Positions 23,318 through 35,360 of a stretch of DNA of 64,000 nucleotides are shown piece by piece. The DNA is from Pseudopithomyces maydicus (lineage: Eukaryota; Ascomycota; Dothideomycetes; Pleosporales; Didymosphaeriaceae). The notes under the pieces are model-generated. The model made no database searches and had not been told where the DNA came from. It saw nothing but the letters and a program-made list of their open reading frames with translations. The stretch covers positions 3,038,001 through 3,102,000 of the forward strand of contig JANTUC010000002.1 in the NCBI GenBank assembly GCA_026873275.1, written 5' to 3'. A program made the translations under genes and the position numbers. Positions within the stretch are counted from its first letter, which is position 1. Each line of letters opens with the position of its first letter.

Positions 23318-25686
23318 TCACTCCGACTCGGAGTCTGTATCCTGTCCCAGCACGAGCGATATTTTGCCATCATCGTCACCTTCATCTTCACTGCTATCTT
23401 CACCTCCTTCGTTTGCCTGAGGTGGAGGAACAATGGGTGCTGCGGGCGCGACAGTAGATGAAGTGGCTGGGAGCGCCGGAACCACGACAGGCGTCTCCAA
23501 GGTGGGTACCAAGGTCGTCGCCGGGATAGCCATAGGGCGCGGCGGTGCAATTGTAGTGCGAACTTGAGACTCCGCCTGTGGTTCTTCGCTCACTCGTACT
23601 CGCTTCGGGGGCGAGAAAAGCGCGGCATCCTCCTGGGGTCTTTTGACTGTCGTGCTGGTACGTCCGGAGTCTTCAGCCGGCTGGTCGGCTGCCTCGGTCA
23701 TCGCGATGTCACCACCACTGTTGCCTCCATTTGTACTCGTTTCCAGTATGTTCTCCAACTCGTTACCGACAAATTGATCCTCCTCTCCATCAGATTCAGA
23801 TGCGTCTTCCTCTTCCTCGTCCTCCTCGTCTTGTACAGCATCGGATTCGGTCTTGCCTGTAAGGATTACGGGCATCCGTGGTCTCAACAAAGCTTCCACG
23901 TCCTGCTTATCGGAATGACTTCTTGCGAGCAAAGGCAAAATGCTTGCAGCAGGCTTGCCAAATTTGCTGCTAGGAGGGGGATTGAGCACACTAGCTACCA
24001 TAGCGTCTTTATCGCCAGTGAGAACGGCAGTGCGATCCATACGAGACCTAAGGGAGTCTGAAATATATTGCGACCTCACATTGGTGAAGAGCACGGTGAG
24101 AAGCGTATGCGCAGCAGCTTGCAAGCCTGCGAAGTTGACAGAAACGCCCTTCGCTTTTGTGGCGCTCAAAAAGGCGTCAGCGTTCGTAGTCGCCTGCGCA
24201 CTGCCGTTTGCTTTCGTCTGTGTTGAGGGTTGTTTCGGCATGGCATTGGCCTTCTCCTGGGGCAGTATATCTTCGCAGCATTGACGGATCAAAGGCGCAA
24301 GTGAATCGACCGTAGATTTAGGCAGGGCAACGCCTGAACGTCGGAGCAGCTGTGTGGTGGCTGAGTAGAGGGAAGCACGAATCTCTGGAACGTCTTTCTC
24401 GGCAGCGAAAACCCACACCAGCTGATCAAGTACTGCCGCGTCGATTGATACAGTGCTGGCGTCAGTGCGTTGGGTCAAAGCAAGTAGTAAATCAATGGCA
24501 GCCACATGTACCTTGGGTAGAAGTAACCAAAGATTTTCGCGCTCCTCTTTGCTAACCTGGTTGTTGAACCTGATTGCATTGATGTTCTGGGTTTTGCCTA
24601 CCGGGAGTGTAAGGGAAAACATCCTCGTGAGTAAGTCTACCAGTGATCCGACATTGAGATTGACTGGGAGAGTGGTCGAGCAAAGTAGGTATGACTTGAC
24701 CAGACCCAAAAGACCAACAAGACGCTCCCTCCAGCAAAAATGCCCGACCAGGGTGGGAGGGACATGATATCGGCACTGCGATCTTGTACCTCGTCATCAA
24801 GTGTTTCCCCGGTCACGTTTGCGGCATCTCGTGTTGTCGGTTTCCAATCCTCCAATACTGCTCGGAACACCTTGTCGCTAACACGATGGCAGTTCTCGAT
24901 TGCCTGCTTGAACGCCGCTTGCCATTCTTCGCTCGCGGCGCCCTTGGCTGCATTGGGTGCGCTGCACGGGAGTTGGGTGTATAGGCACCGGGCAGCTTCA
25001 ACAGTTGCATGGGTGATATCGGACCTTGCTCCTGGGGCTTGTTCCGGGCTGAGCTTGCTGGACGGCGTCGGCGCAATTATCTGGTTCAATAGTGGGCGTA
25101 TTTGCTTCAGATAAGATCGGAAAGTGGTAGGGTGCCGGGGAAGCAGCTGGTTGTAGCTTTCAAGAATGGTTTCCAGGAGGGCGGGAGTGGTCCTCGATGC
25201 TGCGATCTGGAGGGTCGACTGAATGAAAGGCGTCAAAGAAGGCGTTGTGAATTCGCGGAGGAGCGTAGGGTAGTCCCGGGTCAGGGTGAAGATGCGGGTC
25301 AAGGTAATGATGCACATCTGCTTCGAGGAGAATGGATCAGGCTTGGTCAGAATGCCTAGTAGGCCTTGGACCCACGGCTTGCTGTTGGACAAGGTTTCCC
25401 AGCCTCCAATCTCGATGGTAGACTTGACGAGGACAACGGCAGCCCATCTTCCCTGGATAGTACGGTCCTGGAGCAGGGTGGATAGAAGTGTGCGGTATTT
25501 GTGGACTGCAACTGAGGCTTCGGAGGCAGTTTTGGCTGAAGATGCTGGGGAAGAGAGCAATGTCTTGCAAGTCGCAAGAGAGGCAGCTATGGCAGGCACG
25601 TGCTGGGGAAGTTGCAATGTGTTGGTGGACTGGATCCGGTATGTCAGGGCGCGCAGAGTCGCCAGCTCGTTTGCCATTGGAGCCAT
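23318..25686 (-). CDS. RIX1: pre-rRNA-processing protein RIX1 (one apparent 1-nt deletion)
   Basis: Single-exon gene, about 789 residues after allowing one missing base. The N-terminal half is an alpha-solenoid (ELATLRALTYRIQSTNTLQLPQHVPAIAASL; QGRWAAVVLVKSTIEIGGWETL; QMCIITLTRIFTLTRDYPTLLREFTTPSL) characteristic of RIX1/IPI2. The C-terminus is long, acidic and disordered with a KRPQEDAALFSPPKRVRV nuclear-signal-like segment. RIX1 is a subunit of the nuclear Rix1-Ipi1-Ipi3 complex needed for ITS2 processing and 60S maturation; PELP1 is the animal counterpart. The family pattern WxGIxAGGxRLVxLL is interrupted between IFAGG and ERLVGLLGLVKSY, near the G3 at 24727-24729 (C3 on plus strand); adding one base there makes the two halves continuous. 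An essential gene is unlikely to be broken, so I read this as a sequence error. Confidence 0.85.
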
Positions 25687-25955
25687 CCTTCCTGTCTCTT
25701 TTTCTTTTCTTTTCTCCTGTCTCCGTCTCGTCTTGCAGCAACATTTGCCCGACTGCGGTCAGCTTTTTTGGAGCTCGGGCGCTAGTGGCTTGCCAAGCGA
25801 CAGGGATGGGCCACCCACATTCACCCGCTCCTTGTGAACTGGCCGCAACATGCGGAGCTTCAATCGATTGTTTACGGTGTTGGAGTTGTCTTGTGCCGGT
25901 ATTGTTCCCTCGAACATGAATCTTCTGCTGCGATAGGCCTATTTCTACCACGACC
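25687..25955. promoter_or_regulatory. bidirectional promoter between RIX1 and YPP1
   Basis: The two start codons are 269 bp apart and face away from each other. A strong CT-rich tract at about 25,690-25,735 (plus strand) lies just before the RIX1 start. CT-rich tracts are common near fungal transcription starts. Confidence 0.5.
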
Positions 25956-28900
25956 ATGGGCGTACGTTCCCTACACCTCTTCCCCACGACTCGAGATGCC
26001 CTACAGCGACGTCATCTCGGCACCCTGGCTTACGCTTTATAGCAGAACCGCGCAGAGAGCGAGAAGGCCCAGCGCTACATTTCCCAGCTGGACGATGCCC
26101 GCTGCGCTGGGCGGTGGAACGACGTGCCTGAGCTGTGCAGGAAAGTCGAAAAACATGCACCGCATCGACAGTGTCAGCATCCCCCTCTGCGGTTGACAGG
26201 GCGCAACGCAGCTGACAGACAGCAACGCAGGCCTCACCAAGACGGCGCGATCTGAAGCGCAGATAGCCAAGTTCAGCACCCAGCGACCCTCGACCGCCGC
26301 CTCGACCGCCTCCTCGTCAGGCCTGTCCAACATCATCCCCGCGCTGCTCACCGCCATCGATGAAGAGGGGGACCATGCGCAGGACGCCTTTCAGGCCACC
26401 GTATGCCTGGCCTGGCTGCACTATGTGCTGGACGAACCGGGCCTAGCCATTGCGCGCCTGCCAAAAGACCTCGCGGCAGTTGCGACCAAGATGCAGGAAG
26501 CGACGCCCACCAGCTGGACCCGCGCCTGCCTCGTCAAGGGCACCTTCCTCAAGGGCTCCTCACACGAAAAGACGGGCGCCATCGAAGAGGCAGTCGCCTC
26601 CTTCTCCTCCATCGTGCCGTGGCTGTCGTCGAGTCCAATCGCCAGCGAGACGCCCCAGTTCAAGATGTGGACCGAGCATCTGCTCGTGCGCTTATGCCAC
26701 CTGTCCGACCAGTCCTCCGACGTTGGCGAATATACAGACTTTTCAGACGCCCTGCAGTCCTTCCGCTTCTGGGCCAAATACTGGGACACGGCCGCCAAAG
26801 GCACTGGCACCGAGGGCCCCAATGCGGCCAAATACAGACGGCTGGCATGGAAGGCCTACTACGACACCCTCTCCCTCATGCTGCATCACGACGTCCCGTA
26901 CGAGCCCGAACATCCCTCCACAGACGCCACAACGGAGAAGAACCCCGCGACTTCCCATCCCAAGCTGCAGCAGCGTGCAGAGTTGAAGAAGGTCGAGGCA
27001 ATCTACGAAAGCCTGCTCCTGAAGGAGACAAACTTCCCAAAGGCTAGTGAAAGTAATACTGAGATCGAGCAATGGGTAGATGCCGCCATCGACAACTGGC
27101 GCATACTTTGTGGGCCCACCTGGACCGATGCAGACTTGGGTGCTGGCGGCAAAGAAGCGGTTGGCAGGTGCATGTTGGACGTAGGTGATGCCCTTCTGAG
27201 CATAGACGAAAGCGCTTATTCTTGTATAGATACTCTACAGAGCAGCTACCAAAACATTCCACTCCACCCAAATCCTTCGCCATCTCTTCACCGTCCACGC
27301 CTCTCTTGCTGATTTCGACCTTGCCTTCAAGGCGTACGATTCATACGTCGAGATCATCACCCGTGGCAAAGACCGAGCCGAGAAGTCGGGCGAACACGAC
27401 AGCGGCATCGATGACGACAACGTTGTCCTTCGCACCTCGGCCGAGGCTATAAGAACTCTCTGTCGATTTGGTTCGCGTAAAGAAGCGGAGAAGGCTCTGG
27501 AGATTGGCGAGACCATTGAGCACTGGCTTGAACAGAGCGAGCATCTCAAGTCAAATGTATCTGATGCAGGCTCCGCGTCTGTGGTCGAAGCTGTTGTGGA
27601 GCCTCGGTCTCTCGCTGTCGCTTACTGCGCCATAGGCATCAGTTTGGCTCAGTGGGCGCGGTTCACCTATGAGGCCGACGCTCGAACTGGGATACGCGCA
27701 AAAGCCGTTTCTTATCTTCAGAAGTCTCTTGCTCCGAAGTTGGAAGATACTAACAATCTTGAGGCCTTGTATGCCCTGGCACTAGTGCTTGCTGAAACAA
27801 GAGACATACTTGGGGCGATCAAAGTGGTCAAAAAAGCCCTTTCACCAGCAACCAAGGACAAGAATACTATCAGCGCGGATGGTGTAATCAACCCAGGATA
27901 CGCGACCGAATATGGCCGGGAAAGAAAACTAGTGCCTTTTTGGCATCTACTGGCACTGCTTTTGACCGTCAGGTCTGAGTTTTCGCAGGCTGAACAGGCT
28001 TGTGAAGCTGCTTTCGAACAGTTCGGAGACCCTTCCATCCTTTTTGGCAAAGAGGATACCCAAGCCTTCCGCAGTGAGCATCTGAACGAGGTTAACGGGA
28101 AGGCTGAACGAAACCTCGGAATAGTAGACCAAATGGAACGGTTCGAAAAGAGCGCAGTTCTCGAGATCAAGATGACACAGCTGGCATTGGTGGAAATTGT
28201 GGAGGGGTCTACTGCCGCAGTGGACGGATGCGACGAGCTCCTCGCTCTTTATGCACGTCTGTTTGGAGACCCAGCTACAGATAAGGCTACGCCCAAACCG
28301 GCCACAACAAACCATATGGTACCCCCCAAAAGTGCGGTTGGTACTATTCGAGGTAGTATTTTCCGATCCAGAGGATCTGTCAAAAACCCACCAAAGACCA
28401 GCGCAGCCCGCAGCTCTTCTGTCGAAAGTTCGAAGGCATCAGCAGCAGCGACACAAACTTCCCACGCACCCACCATACAAGTAACCGATGAGAACACAAA
28501 CGGCACTGCCAAGGAACATCACCATCATGTTCTTCCCCATAGGCATCACGATGATCATTCTGGCGTTCAACGTACCCCAAGTAAGCTTCAGAAGAGAAGC
28601 GCAAATAGCTTACGAAGAAGATCTGATGTGGATGGGCCTCAAGAATCCGAAGTACCCGATCTGCCAGACGCCAGCGTTCACGATACGCCCACTCGGAACA
28701 GCACTGTACGTAGTAGGTCAGCTCGTCGATCTTCCATCGCCAGCTCAAATCGAAAGTCGATGGAGAGCACCGACCGGCCGCTTCGGCCGGTAGCGCACAA
28801 CATGTCACAGCACACAGAGCCACCCCCGGCCGGTCACGCTCATCAGCCTCCGAAGCAAGACTCACGATTGCCTGCGCCATTTCCCAATTCAAACTACATC

Positions 28901-29725
28901 CCTCCAGAGCCTCACTTCTCCAAACTCCAGGAGCGTCGCCACAGGGTTTCTATACTAGCCTCGATCTGGCTTTTCATCTGCGGCCTGTACACTCGTGCCG
29001 AAATGCACGACGACGCACAAGACGCCGTCACCGAAGCGCACAAGCTCATAGAATCCTTCGAGGCGGAAGTCGCCCAGGAATCCTCCACCAGCAAAGCCTT
29101 CGCAGAGCGAGGCTGGGGCGGCGGCAAGAGCGTCGAAGAGCTCTGGGGCGACGTCTACGCCGCAGTAAGTTTATCTCATGTACCCCATCTCCCGTCCCAC
29201 TCGCTAACCCCCTCAGCGCGGCGAGCTCCTCCTCTCCCAAGACCTCAAACACCCCGCCCGCGACGCCTTCGAGCGCGCCGTCCTCCACTTCCCAGACCAC
29301 CCCCCGCCCTCGTCGGCCTCTCCAACATCCTCCTCGACATCTACTGCGAAGTCATCCCCCTGGAGCCCGCCTCCACGCTCACAATCCCGACGCCCCTCCC
29401 CCGCGCCGATCCCTCCGATCCTTCAGAATCCCCGAACCCCATCCCCCACCTCACGGCTCACACTCCCTCTGCCGAAAACCAACTCTCGCCTCCAGAGCTT
29501 AACCGTCTGGCTGCGCGCGATCGCGCGTTTGGCCTGCTGTCGACGCTGACGAAGCGCGGGTCGGGCTGGGATTACTCCGAGGCGTGGTATGCGCTCGCGA
29601 GGGCGTATGAGGAGAGTGGGCAGGTGGAGAAGATGAGGGAGGTGTTGTGGTGGTGTGTTGAGTTGGAGGATACGAGGCCCGTGAGGGGGTGGGGGAGTGT
29701 GGGGTTGGGTGGGTTTGTGTTGTAG
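25956..29725 (+). CDS. YPP1: YPP1/TTC7-like TPR cargo-transport protein (one apparent 1-nt deletion)
   Basis: Five-exon model: 25956-25961, 26046-26170, 26223-27180, 27230-29164, 29217-29725; introns 84, 52, 49 and 52 nt. The first coding exon holds just ATG GGC. About 1,177 residues. TPR-like helices are spread throughout: SEKAQRYISQLDDARCAGRWNDVPELC, DAFQATVCLAWLHYVLDEPGLAIARL, SLAVAYCAIGISLAQWARFTYEADA, LEALYALALVLAETRDILGAIKVVKKAL and, near the end, SEAWYALARAYEESGQVEKMREVLWWCV. A Ser/His-rich disordered insert lies in the middle. Yeast Ypp1 acts with Efr3 to hold the PI4-kinase Stt4 at the plasma membrane. In the last exon the frame slips at a C6 run (29300-29305); one more C joins HFPDHPP to ALVGLSNILLDIY. 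Without splicing intron 4 the frame happens to continue, which could mislead automatic gene calling. Confidence 0.8.
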
Positions 29726-30348
29726 ATAGATTGGGTGGATGGATGGACGGGTGGGTAAATAGTGTGTATGGATGTGGAAGGAGAGAGGGTGGAGTGGTTG
29801 CGTTTTGATTGTCCTTGTGTATAGATGGTATGCGGTATATACCCGGGTGTAAATCAAGCAATTAGCAAGCGAGTGAGCGAATGAATGATTGGGTGAGGGA
29901 TTGTCCAGCTTAATGCAGTGGTGTGTGCGTGAGATTAGAGTGACAATTGATATCAGCCTCCGGTCCTCAGTTGGGATTTGTCGAGTATACCCTGATGGTG
30001 AACATACAAAAGACAACAGTGCCCATAGCGAAAGCACATTCTAGGCATGCTAGAAGTCTGCGATGAATTGCTGTGATGCTAGCTGGATTGTCACGGTAAA
30101 ACAGAATTCACTGTGTCTTTTGAGAAGCAACGATAGATGTTCATGGGAGTTGGGATTGAATCGCTAATTAACCCAACAACCCAGTGCCTTCGGAGCTACT
30201 GATGAGCCTGTGTGGATGTAGGTCGTTCTGTAACGTGAACTCCGAACATCCGTCTGTCAAGCAGATGAGAACCTCCCACCCGCAAACAGAGCAGCATGAC
30301 AAGGTTCACCACACAGAAGAATCCACCGCACCCATAGCAGAGAGCGGG
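29726..30348. other. intergenic between convergent genes
   Basis: About 620 bp of 3' flank between YPP1 and the coiled-coil gene; no gene or RNA seen. Confidence 0.4.
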
Positions 30349-30891
30349 TCACACAGAACACCCCACGCCACCCCAACCAACCTCAACCCCTACCCTCCCC
30401 CTCCCCTCCCCCCGCAACGCCGCCAAAAACCCCATCAACCCCGGATCCACCCTCCCAACCAACTCCTCCCACCTCCCCCGCATAACCTCATCCAGCCTCT
30501 CCCTCGCCTCACCCAGCATCTCCACCACGACATCCCTCCTTACTTTCAGCACCTCCCTCCGCTCCTCCAGGAGCCTCACCCGCTGCCGATTTGCCGCACT
30601 AAACGCCGCGCATCCCTCCTCCGCCAACCTGATATGCGCCAGTGCAATCTCCCGCAGCACAAAGTCCAGCTCGTCCATCACGCTCAGGCGCTCGTAGTCT
30701 AGGAGCATCACGTCGAAGCGCTCTTGCGAGAGCGCTTGCGAGGTGGTGCGCCAGAGGCGGAGGAATTGCGCCGGGGTGGTGATGGTGGGTGGGAGGGTGG
30801 GGGCGTGAGAGGGGAGTGTGGCGAGGATGAGGGGCTGGTGTTGGGCCGGGGTTGGGGAGTTGGAGAGGAGATGTTGCTGGTGGGTGGGCAT
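30349..30891 (-). CDS. small coiled-coil protein, function unknown
   Basis: Single exon, 180 residues. After a Pro/His-rich N-terminus comes a long, charged helical stretch from about residue 45 to 150 (RLWRTTSQALSQERFDVMLL; VLREIALAHIRLAEEG; VRLLEERREVLKVRRDVVVE), with heptad-like spacing of Leu/Val that predicts a coiled coil. The last 20 residues are Gly-rich and may be disordered. No signal or membrane segment. I do not recognise the family; size and helix content would suit a small subunit of a larger complex, but that is inference. GC-rich, intact frame with ATG in good context. Confidence 0.5.
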   Translation of the reverse strand: MPTHQQHLLSNSPTPAQHQPLILATLPSHAPTLPPTITTPAQFLRLWRTTSQALSQERFDVMLLDYERLSVMDELDFVLREIALAHIRLAEEGCAAFSAANRQRVRLLEERREVLKVRRDVVVEMLGEARERLDEVMRGRWEELVGRVDPGLMGFLAALRGEGRGRVGVEVGWGGVGCSV

Positions 30892-31512
30892 GGTGCTGGT
30901 GTGGATTGGTGGTTTGTGTTTTTGCGCGGTTTGTGGTGCGGGTGTGTTGGGAAGAGGTCTTGCGTGCGATGGAGTGGAGCGCGGGGTGAGGGCGAGTCGA
31001 GTGTTTATATAGGGTCAGAGGGATAGAGGGTTGAACTTTGGGAAGAGGTGGGTTACGTACAAACTCGCATGTCTCAGATTCAACCTGAATGTATTGTCTT
31101 AGCAGATTTGTTAGCTGTTTACGTTTACCTCGAGCGCTTTTATGGCCACCAGCCTGTGGTGGCTGACATGTGGAACACTGCAGCTATCAGATCTTGCTTG
31201 CTCCTTCCCCCGCGGACTAGCCTTCACCTCACTTTTATATCACACAGCTGCTGCCTGCCTGCGCACATTTTTCTTACTAATAGGTCGGCTTGACAACAGC
31301 TCTCTCTTACTTTACTGGTTACTTCGCAAGCTCAACTAACATACGAGATATAACTTTTCTTCTGCCACTTTTATATAACCCACTCGCTTGGGATCCTGAT
31401 TTGGGAGCTTTGATCAGCAGGATTTCCAGGAAAGAACACGATAGGGTTCTCCCCAGTAACAATAGCAACAACACTGGACACCTGGACGATACTGGGATCA
31501 GCGCGCTTCATT
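30892..31512. other. intergenic, divergent promoters
   Basis: About 620 bp between the start codons of two divergent genes of unknown function; no separate gene seen. Confidence 0.4.
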
Positions 31513-32992
31513 ATGTCTTCCCCTGCGAACAATGGACCGCCAGAATTGGGCCAAACTTCAGCATTGTGGAAGAATCCAAAAAGCCAAGGTCACGCTTTTG
31601 ACCCTCTGTTAGATATCTTCGAAGGCAAACAACTTCGGACGCTCCTTAAGGTTTTCTCGCATTATAAATTCGACACCGGAGAAGATTGGACTGGACTTTT
31701 GAATAAGATCGAAATTGTGACGAAAAGTTTCATAGACATAACAGTCTCAAGAAGCTATGGGATATCCAAATTCAAGCCATTGATCAAAGAAGCGATTGAG
31801 TTGGGATTTTTTCGTGGCGAACGATTCTATATGATTATAGGAGAAGCCTTCAATGATTCGGAAGACACTTCCCGGATAGCAGCTTGGTACTTCACCTTTC
31901 CATATTCGGGCGACTTTGCAGTATGCCAACGAACTCATGTAATCAGAGACTCAATCAGTTTGAATGAATACACGGATCCTGAAAACTGTCTACACGAGTA
32001 TGTACGTATGTGTGGAGACTGGATTGAAATACGACACTGGTATCTCATTCTCGCGATCACCAAAGAGCTGTTCCTAGATGAGAATATGGGAAGTGTGAAG
32101 CGAGGAACAAGAGATTCCACACACTTTCAATTTTTATTTGATCTCAGGAAGAAATGGGAAAACCTAAAGGAAGTAAAGGAAGTGGAACTCCATTCAAAAA
32201 GCATAAAGCCAGAAGGAAATGTAAATAGCGAAACTCGTGAGATTGCTTCTACAGGCCCCAGCAAACAGTCACAGAAGTCGGAAGTGCAGAGGACTGGAGA
32301 TAGTACGTATGATTCTTCATCTTCTCTCAACAACAAAGTAAGAATCTCCAATTCCCTAAATGAAATCCAAAATTGCTAACACTATAAAGTGCGAGCACCC
32401 ACGGCCTCTTCGTCAATCAACCCATGACACTTCATCGAACGGCTCCCCTCAACCCATGTCAGCCACATCGCCACCCTCTTCGTCAGTAAGCATGTCTCGT
32501 TCTATTCAGGAAAATGGAATCTCGCAGCAAAATATCGAAGCGCCAGTGGCACAACCCGATCCGCCAGCGCCTGCGTCCACTACCATTAGGAACGAGATAC
32601 GCATGCCTACAGACGTCGAAGATCCCTCTGGGGTAAGTATTTAACACCTACCAAACAATGACTCACTCACTTACAAATTACAGGAAACAACTGCTATCAG
32701 ATCGAAGGAAGAGTACATAACTCTAATAAGCCGTTACGAAAAGGAACAGCAGGATGCCCATGAGCAGGAGACCGAGGCAGAACAGCAGATCGCTCATCAT
32801 CGCGACAGATTGGCTGAAGCCGAGGCGACGAAGGCTTCTTCCAAGAGAAAGGCCGAGAATGCCCAGCAAAAGCTGAAGAGCGTCATTGACCGCACACCTC
32901 TCGAGCTGACCCGTCAGTTGCTCTTCGAGTACACAAGTTTGCGTCAATCAGAGGGCGATGATCGCAGAAATAAGCGTCCGCGTACATCTTGA
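31513..32992 (+). CDS. unknown protein: N-terminal globular domain plus C-terminal coiled coil
   Basis: Three exons, 31513-32337, 32390-32632, 32684-32992 (introns 52 and 51 nt: GTAAGA...GCTAAC...AAAG and GTAAGT...TTACAG), 458 residues. Residues about 20-220 look globular (FDPLLDIFEGKQLRTLLKVF; RIAAWYFTFPYSGDFAVC; HEYVRMCGDWIEIRHWYLIL). The middle is Ser/Pro-rich and disordered. The C-terminal 100 residues are an uninterrupted coiled coil (KEEYITLISRYEKEQQDAHE; AEAEATKASSKRKAENAQQK) ending in a basic NKRPRTS tail that could act as nuclear signal. I do not recognise the family. The gene at 40.5-41.7 kb has the same overall layout and a similar YY(I/F)xFP element, suggesting a distant relation. 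Good splice sites in all introns support expression. Confidence 0.6.
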
Positions 32993-33209
32993 GAGCATCT
33001 GTTTTCAAATAATGCGGAATATGAGGGCTATTGGTGCATGCTCTATAAGCTTCAGACGTACCAAAAAGCGAATCAGGAGGGACTCCCAGTGATCTCAAGG
33101 CTGTGCTAAAAAGCATTTTGAACATCAAAGGAGGGACTATCGGCGACTTTGAGCCTATATCAAAGATCTTACTAAACATCGACATCTACAACAACACTTT
33201 TTTCTTCTG

Positions 33210-33395
33210 GCACCAAAAAACATTCTCCATCACTAAAAGCTTCCACCGCCGCCAGAAATTTCCCCATCACCAAAAGTTTTCATCATCACGAACGGTTTCC
33301 ACCAGCACCAAAAGTCTCTCATGTTCACCACGAACCACCACTTTCCTTTCCAACACTAAAATTATCCTTTTCTTTTCCGGCATCAAAAGTTTTCC
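33210..33395. repeat. degenerate CACCAAAAGTTTTC-like repeat cluster
   Basis: The motif (C)ATCACCAAAAGTTTTC or close variants (CACTAAAAGCTTCC, CACCAAAAGTCTCTC, CATCAAAAGTTTTCC, AACACTAAAATTATCC) recurs several times at irregular 20-35 bp spacing. Too diverged for exact copy boundaries. Confidence 0.5.
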
Positions 33396-33831
33396 TTAGT
33401 CAGTACCAGCTAGATACGGCAATCCATAATACTTCGATGAAAATCCTTTGAATAATATTTCTCACAACCCTTTTTTGAAGTGATTCCATAAAAGGCCGTC
33501 TGCTTCAAGGTCCATCGTCTGACGCTCACTTCCATCCCTTCCCTCAATCCCCAAACATCCCATATTGTCCTTTCCTCCCTCTCTCCTCCCCGCCGTAAAC
33601 CCTCTCCCTTTCCAACCCACCCATCCTTCCCACCGCCTCTCCACCACACACAAACATTTGAAGCTCCATCCCCACTCACCCCACCCCGTCCACCTACACC
33701 TGACCAAATCCATACAGTATGCATGTACCCTCCATCGTAACATGCATTCCATACCACAACACCATGAATACAATTTTCTAGACCAGAGTCGCCGTGATTC
33801 AGCCCAAACGTGCGAAGAATCCAGCCTGTTG

Positions 33832-33885
33832 GCTGTGGTCCGTGCGCAACTTTTTCCCCGGGAAAAGTTGCGCACGGACCACAGC
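33832..33885. repeat. 54-bp near-perfect inverted repeat (hairpin)
   Basis: Two 23-bp arms, each GC-rich in its outer part and ending toward the centre in TTTT/AAAA, are exact reverse complements. An 8-nt centre (T, CCCC, GGG) separates them. The right arm ends at 33885 in ACCACAGC, the left starts at 33832 in GCTGTGGT. As RNA it would form a very stable stem; it could be a terminator-like, small-RNA-producing or mobile-element-derived structure. It lies between two convergent genes. Confidence 0.85.
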
Positions 33886-34171
33886 TCCCGCCCTCTCTCA
33901 CTCTGGTAAACACGGCAAATCCCATCATCTCTGCTGAAGTATTTGTTCATTCATGGATATATATATACATACATACAAATATGCACATATACAGCGCCTC
34001 GTCTGCGTTTTTTAGGTTAGAGGTACAGCATCGTCGCGCGGATCTAAGCGCCAACTGGAGGATAATGGTAGATAGACTATATGTATGTGTAGCTTCATTT
34101 GCTGGTACAAGTGCGGTGGAAAGAAAGACGCATTGAAAAGGAGACGAGGTAAGGTTGACGATGGGGCGGAG

Positions 34172-34210
34172 GAGTGTATATATCTATCTATATATATATA
34201 TATATATAGC
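34172..34210. repeat. TA dinucleotide microsatellite
   Basis: Runs of TATATA with an embedded TCTATCTA segment; simple sequence repeat in intergenic DNA. Confidence 0.7.
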
Positions 34211-35360
34211 GAGCATCTTGGTATCCCTGTGGAAGTGTGGTGCTGTATCTAATTTGCATAGCAAGATATTGAATGGTATCTAATTTGGCACGTACAAATC
34301 TCATACATAGCCCCAAATATTTAAAGCGGGAGTCCATACATCACCATCACAAACATCCGCACAAGACCACACTCGTGTTAACAAAAAGATAGTACTTTGA
34401 TTCCGCAAAAGGCCAAGCAAGTGCGCCTCACATCGCATCGCATCCCCCCATCTTAATATCATTAAAAAAGAGAGAGGATAAAAAATAGAACGCCCATCCC
34501 ATGCATTTAAACCCCTCCTTCCTTTCCCTTTCCAGGGCGAAAAAAGAGAGAAAATTCGAACATATACAAGAAGTGAAAGTCCTTCCCCCCATCCCATCCC
34601 CACCCTACCCATCCATCCTACTACCAACCCCTTACCCCATCATCTTGCAGAGGAAGAAAAAAGTCGAATCTCCGCAAAACAAACAAACAACCCAGTACCC
34701 CATCAGCGCCACACGGAGAAAACCCGTTTTTATCACCTCGAAGATCCCAAACGCAGGACATGGAAGCAGAAAAACAGAAAAACAGCAGCAAACATGAAAA
34801 GATCGAAAAAAAAATCGAAGAAAACCCAAAACGCATCCTTAACAAGGAGCAAGCGCTCCTCGTGAACGGAAAAGAAAGGTGAAAATTTTGCAACTTGGGC
34901 AGCAGTATGACGCCAAAGCGCAGGTAGCGAACCAGATTCGTGAACGCCCCCGAGGGTCGAAACGTTCCCATATACGAGCCGCAGCACAATGGGGCAGCAG
35001 AGGCGTGGTGTATCTGAACGGAACGGATTCGATTCGGTTCGGACGACGCGTGAGTATCGAGGGCCAGCGCGGAGCGCAAGTGTACAGAATTAGGTTCGTA
35101 TGCACAATGACGCAGCGGCACCGGCGGTAATCGGGACGAGAGTCATAAAGTCGGAGGCATCGTGGCGCGTAAAACATGAGAATGGTGGGAAGAGTGTCGA
35201 GGAAGAGGTGGTGCTGACAATTGAGGTGAAGTCGCAAGGGGGAGTAGGCTACCGGCTGCCTCGAAATAGTCGCACCAGTCTGAGCAGGACCTGTTTTCCG
35301 ATTCTAGTTATGGTGAAGAATATGTGTGCGTCCTTTGGAGGACGGAACGGCGGAGCGGGC

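Larger units (their letters stand above)
32993..35360. other. long 3' intergenic region between convergent genes
   Basis: About 2.4 kb containing a degenerate repeat cluster (33,210-33,395), a long inverted repeat (33,832-33,885) and a TA-rich microsatellite near 34,185-34,210. Polypyrimidine-rich DNA makes many spurious open frames. No protein-coding gene is supported. Confidence 0.5.

Noticed and set aside
33410..33928. Long minus-strand frame across the hairpin
   Set aside because: It exists because polypyrimidine DNA lacks stops and the inverted repeat adds symmetrical codons; no domain, and overlapping plus-strand frames are just as open.
34640..35240. Overlapping minus-strand frames between 34.6 and 35.2 kb
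   Set aside because: Mutually overlapping in all frames, Phe/Ser/Leu-rich from poly-pyrimidine DNA, no domain.
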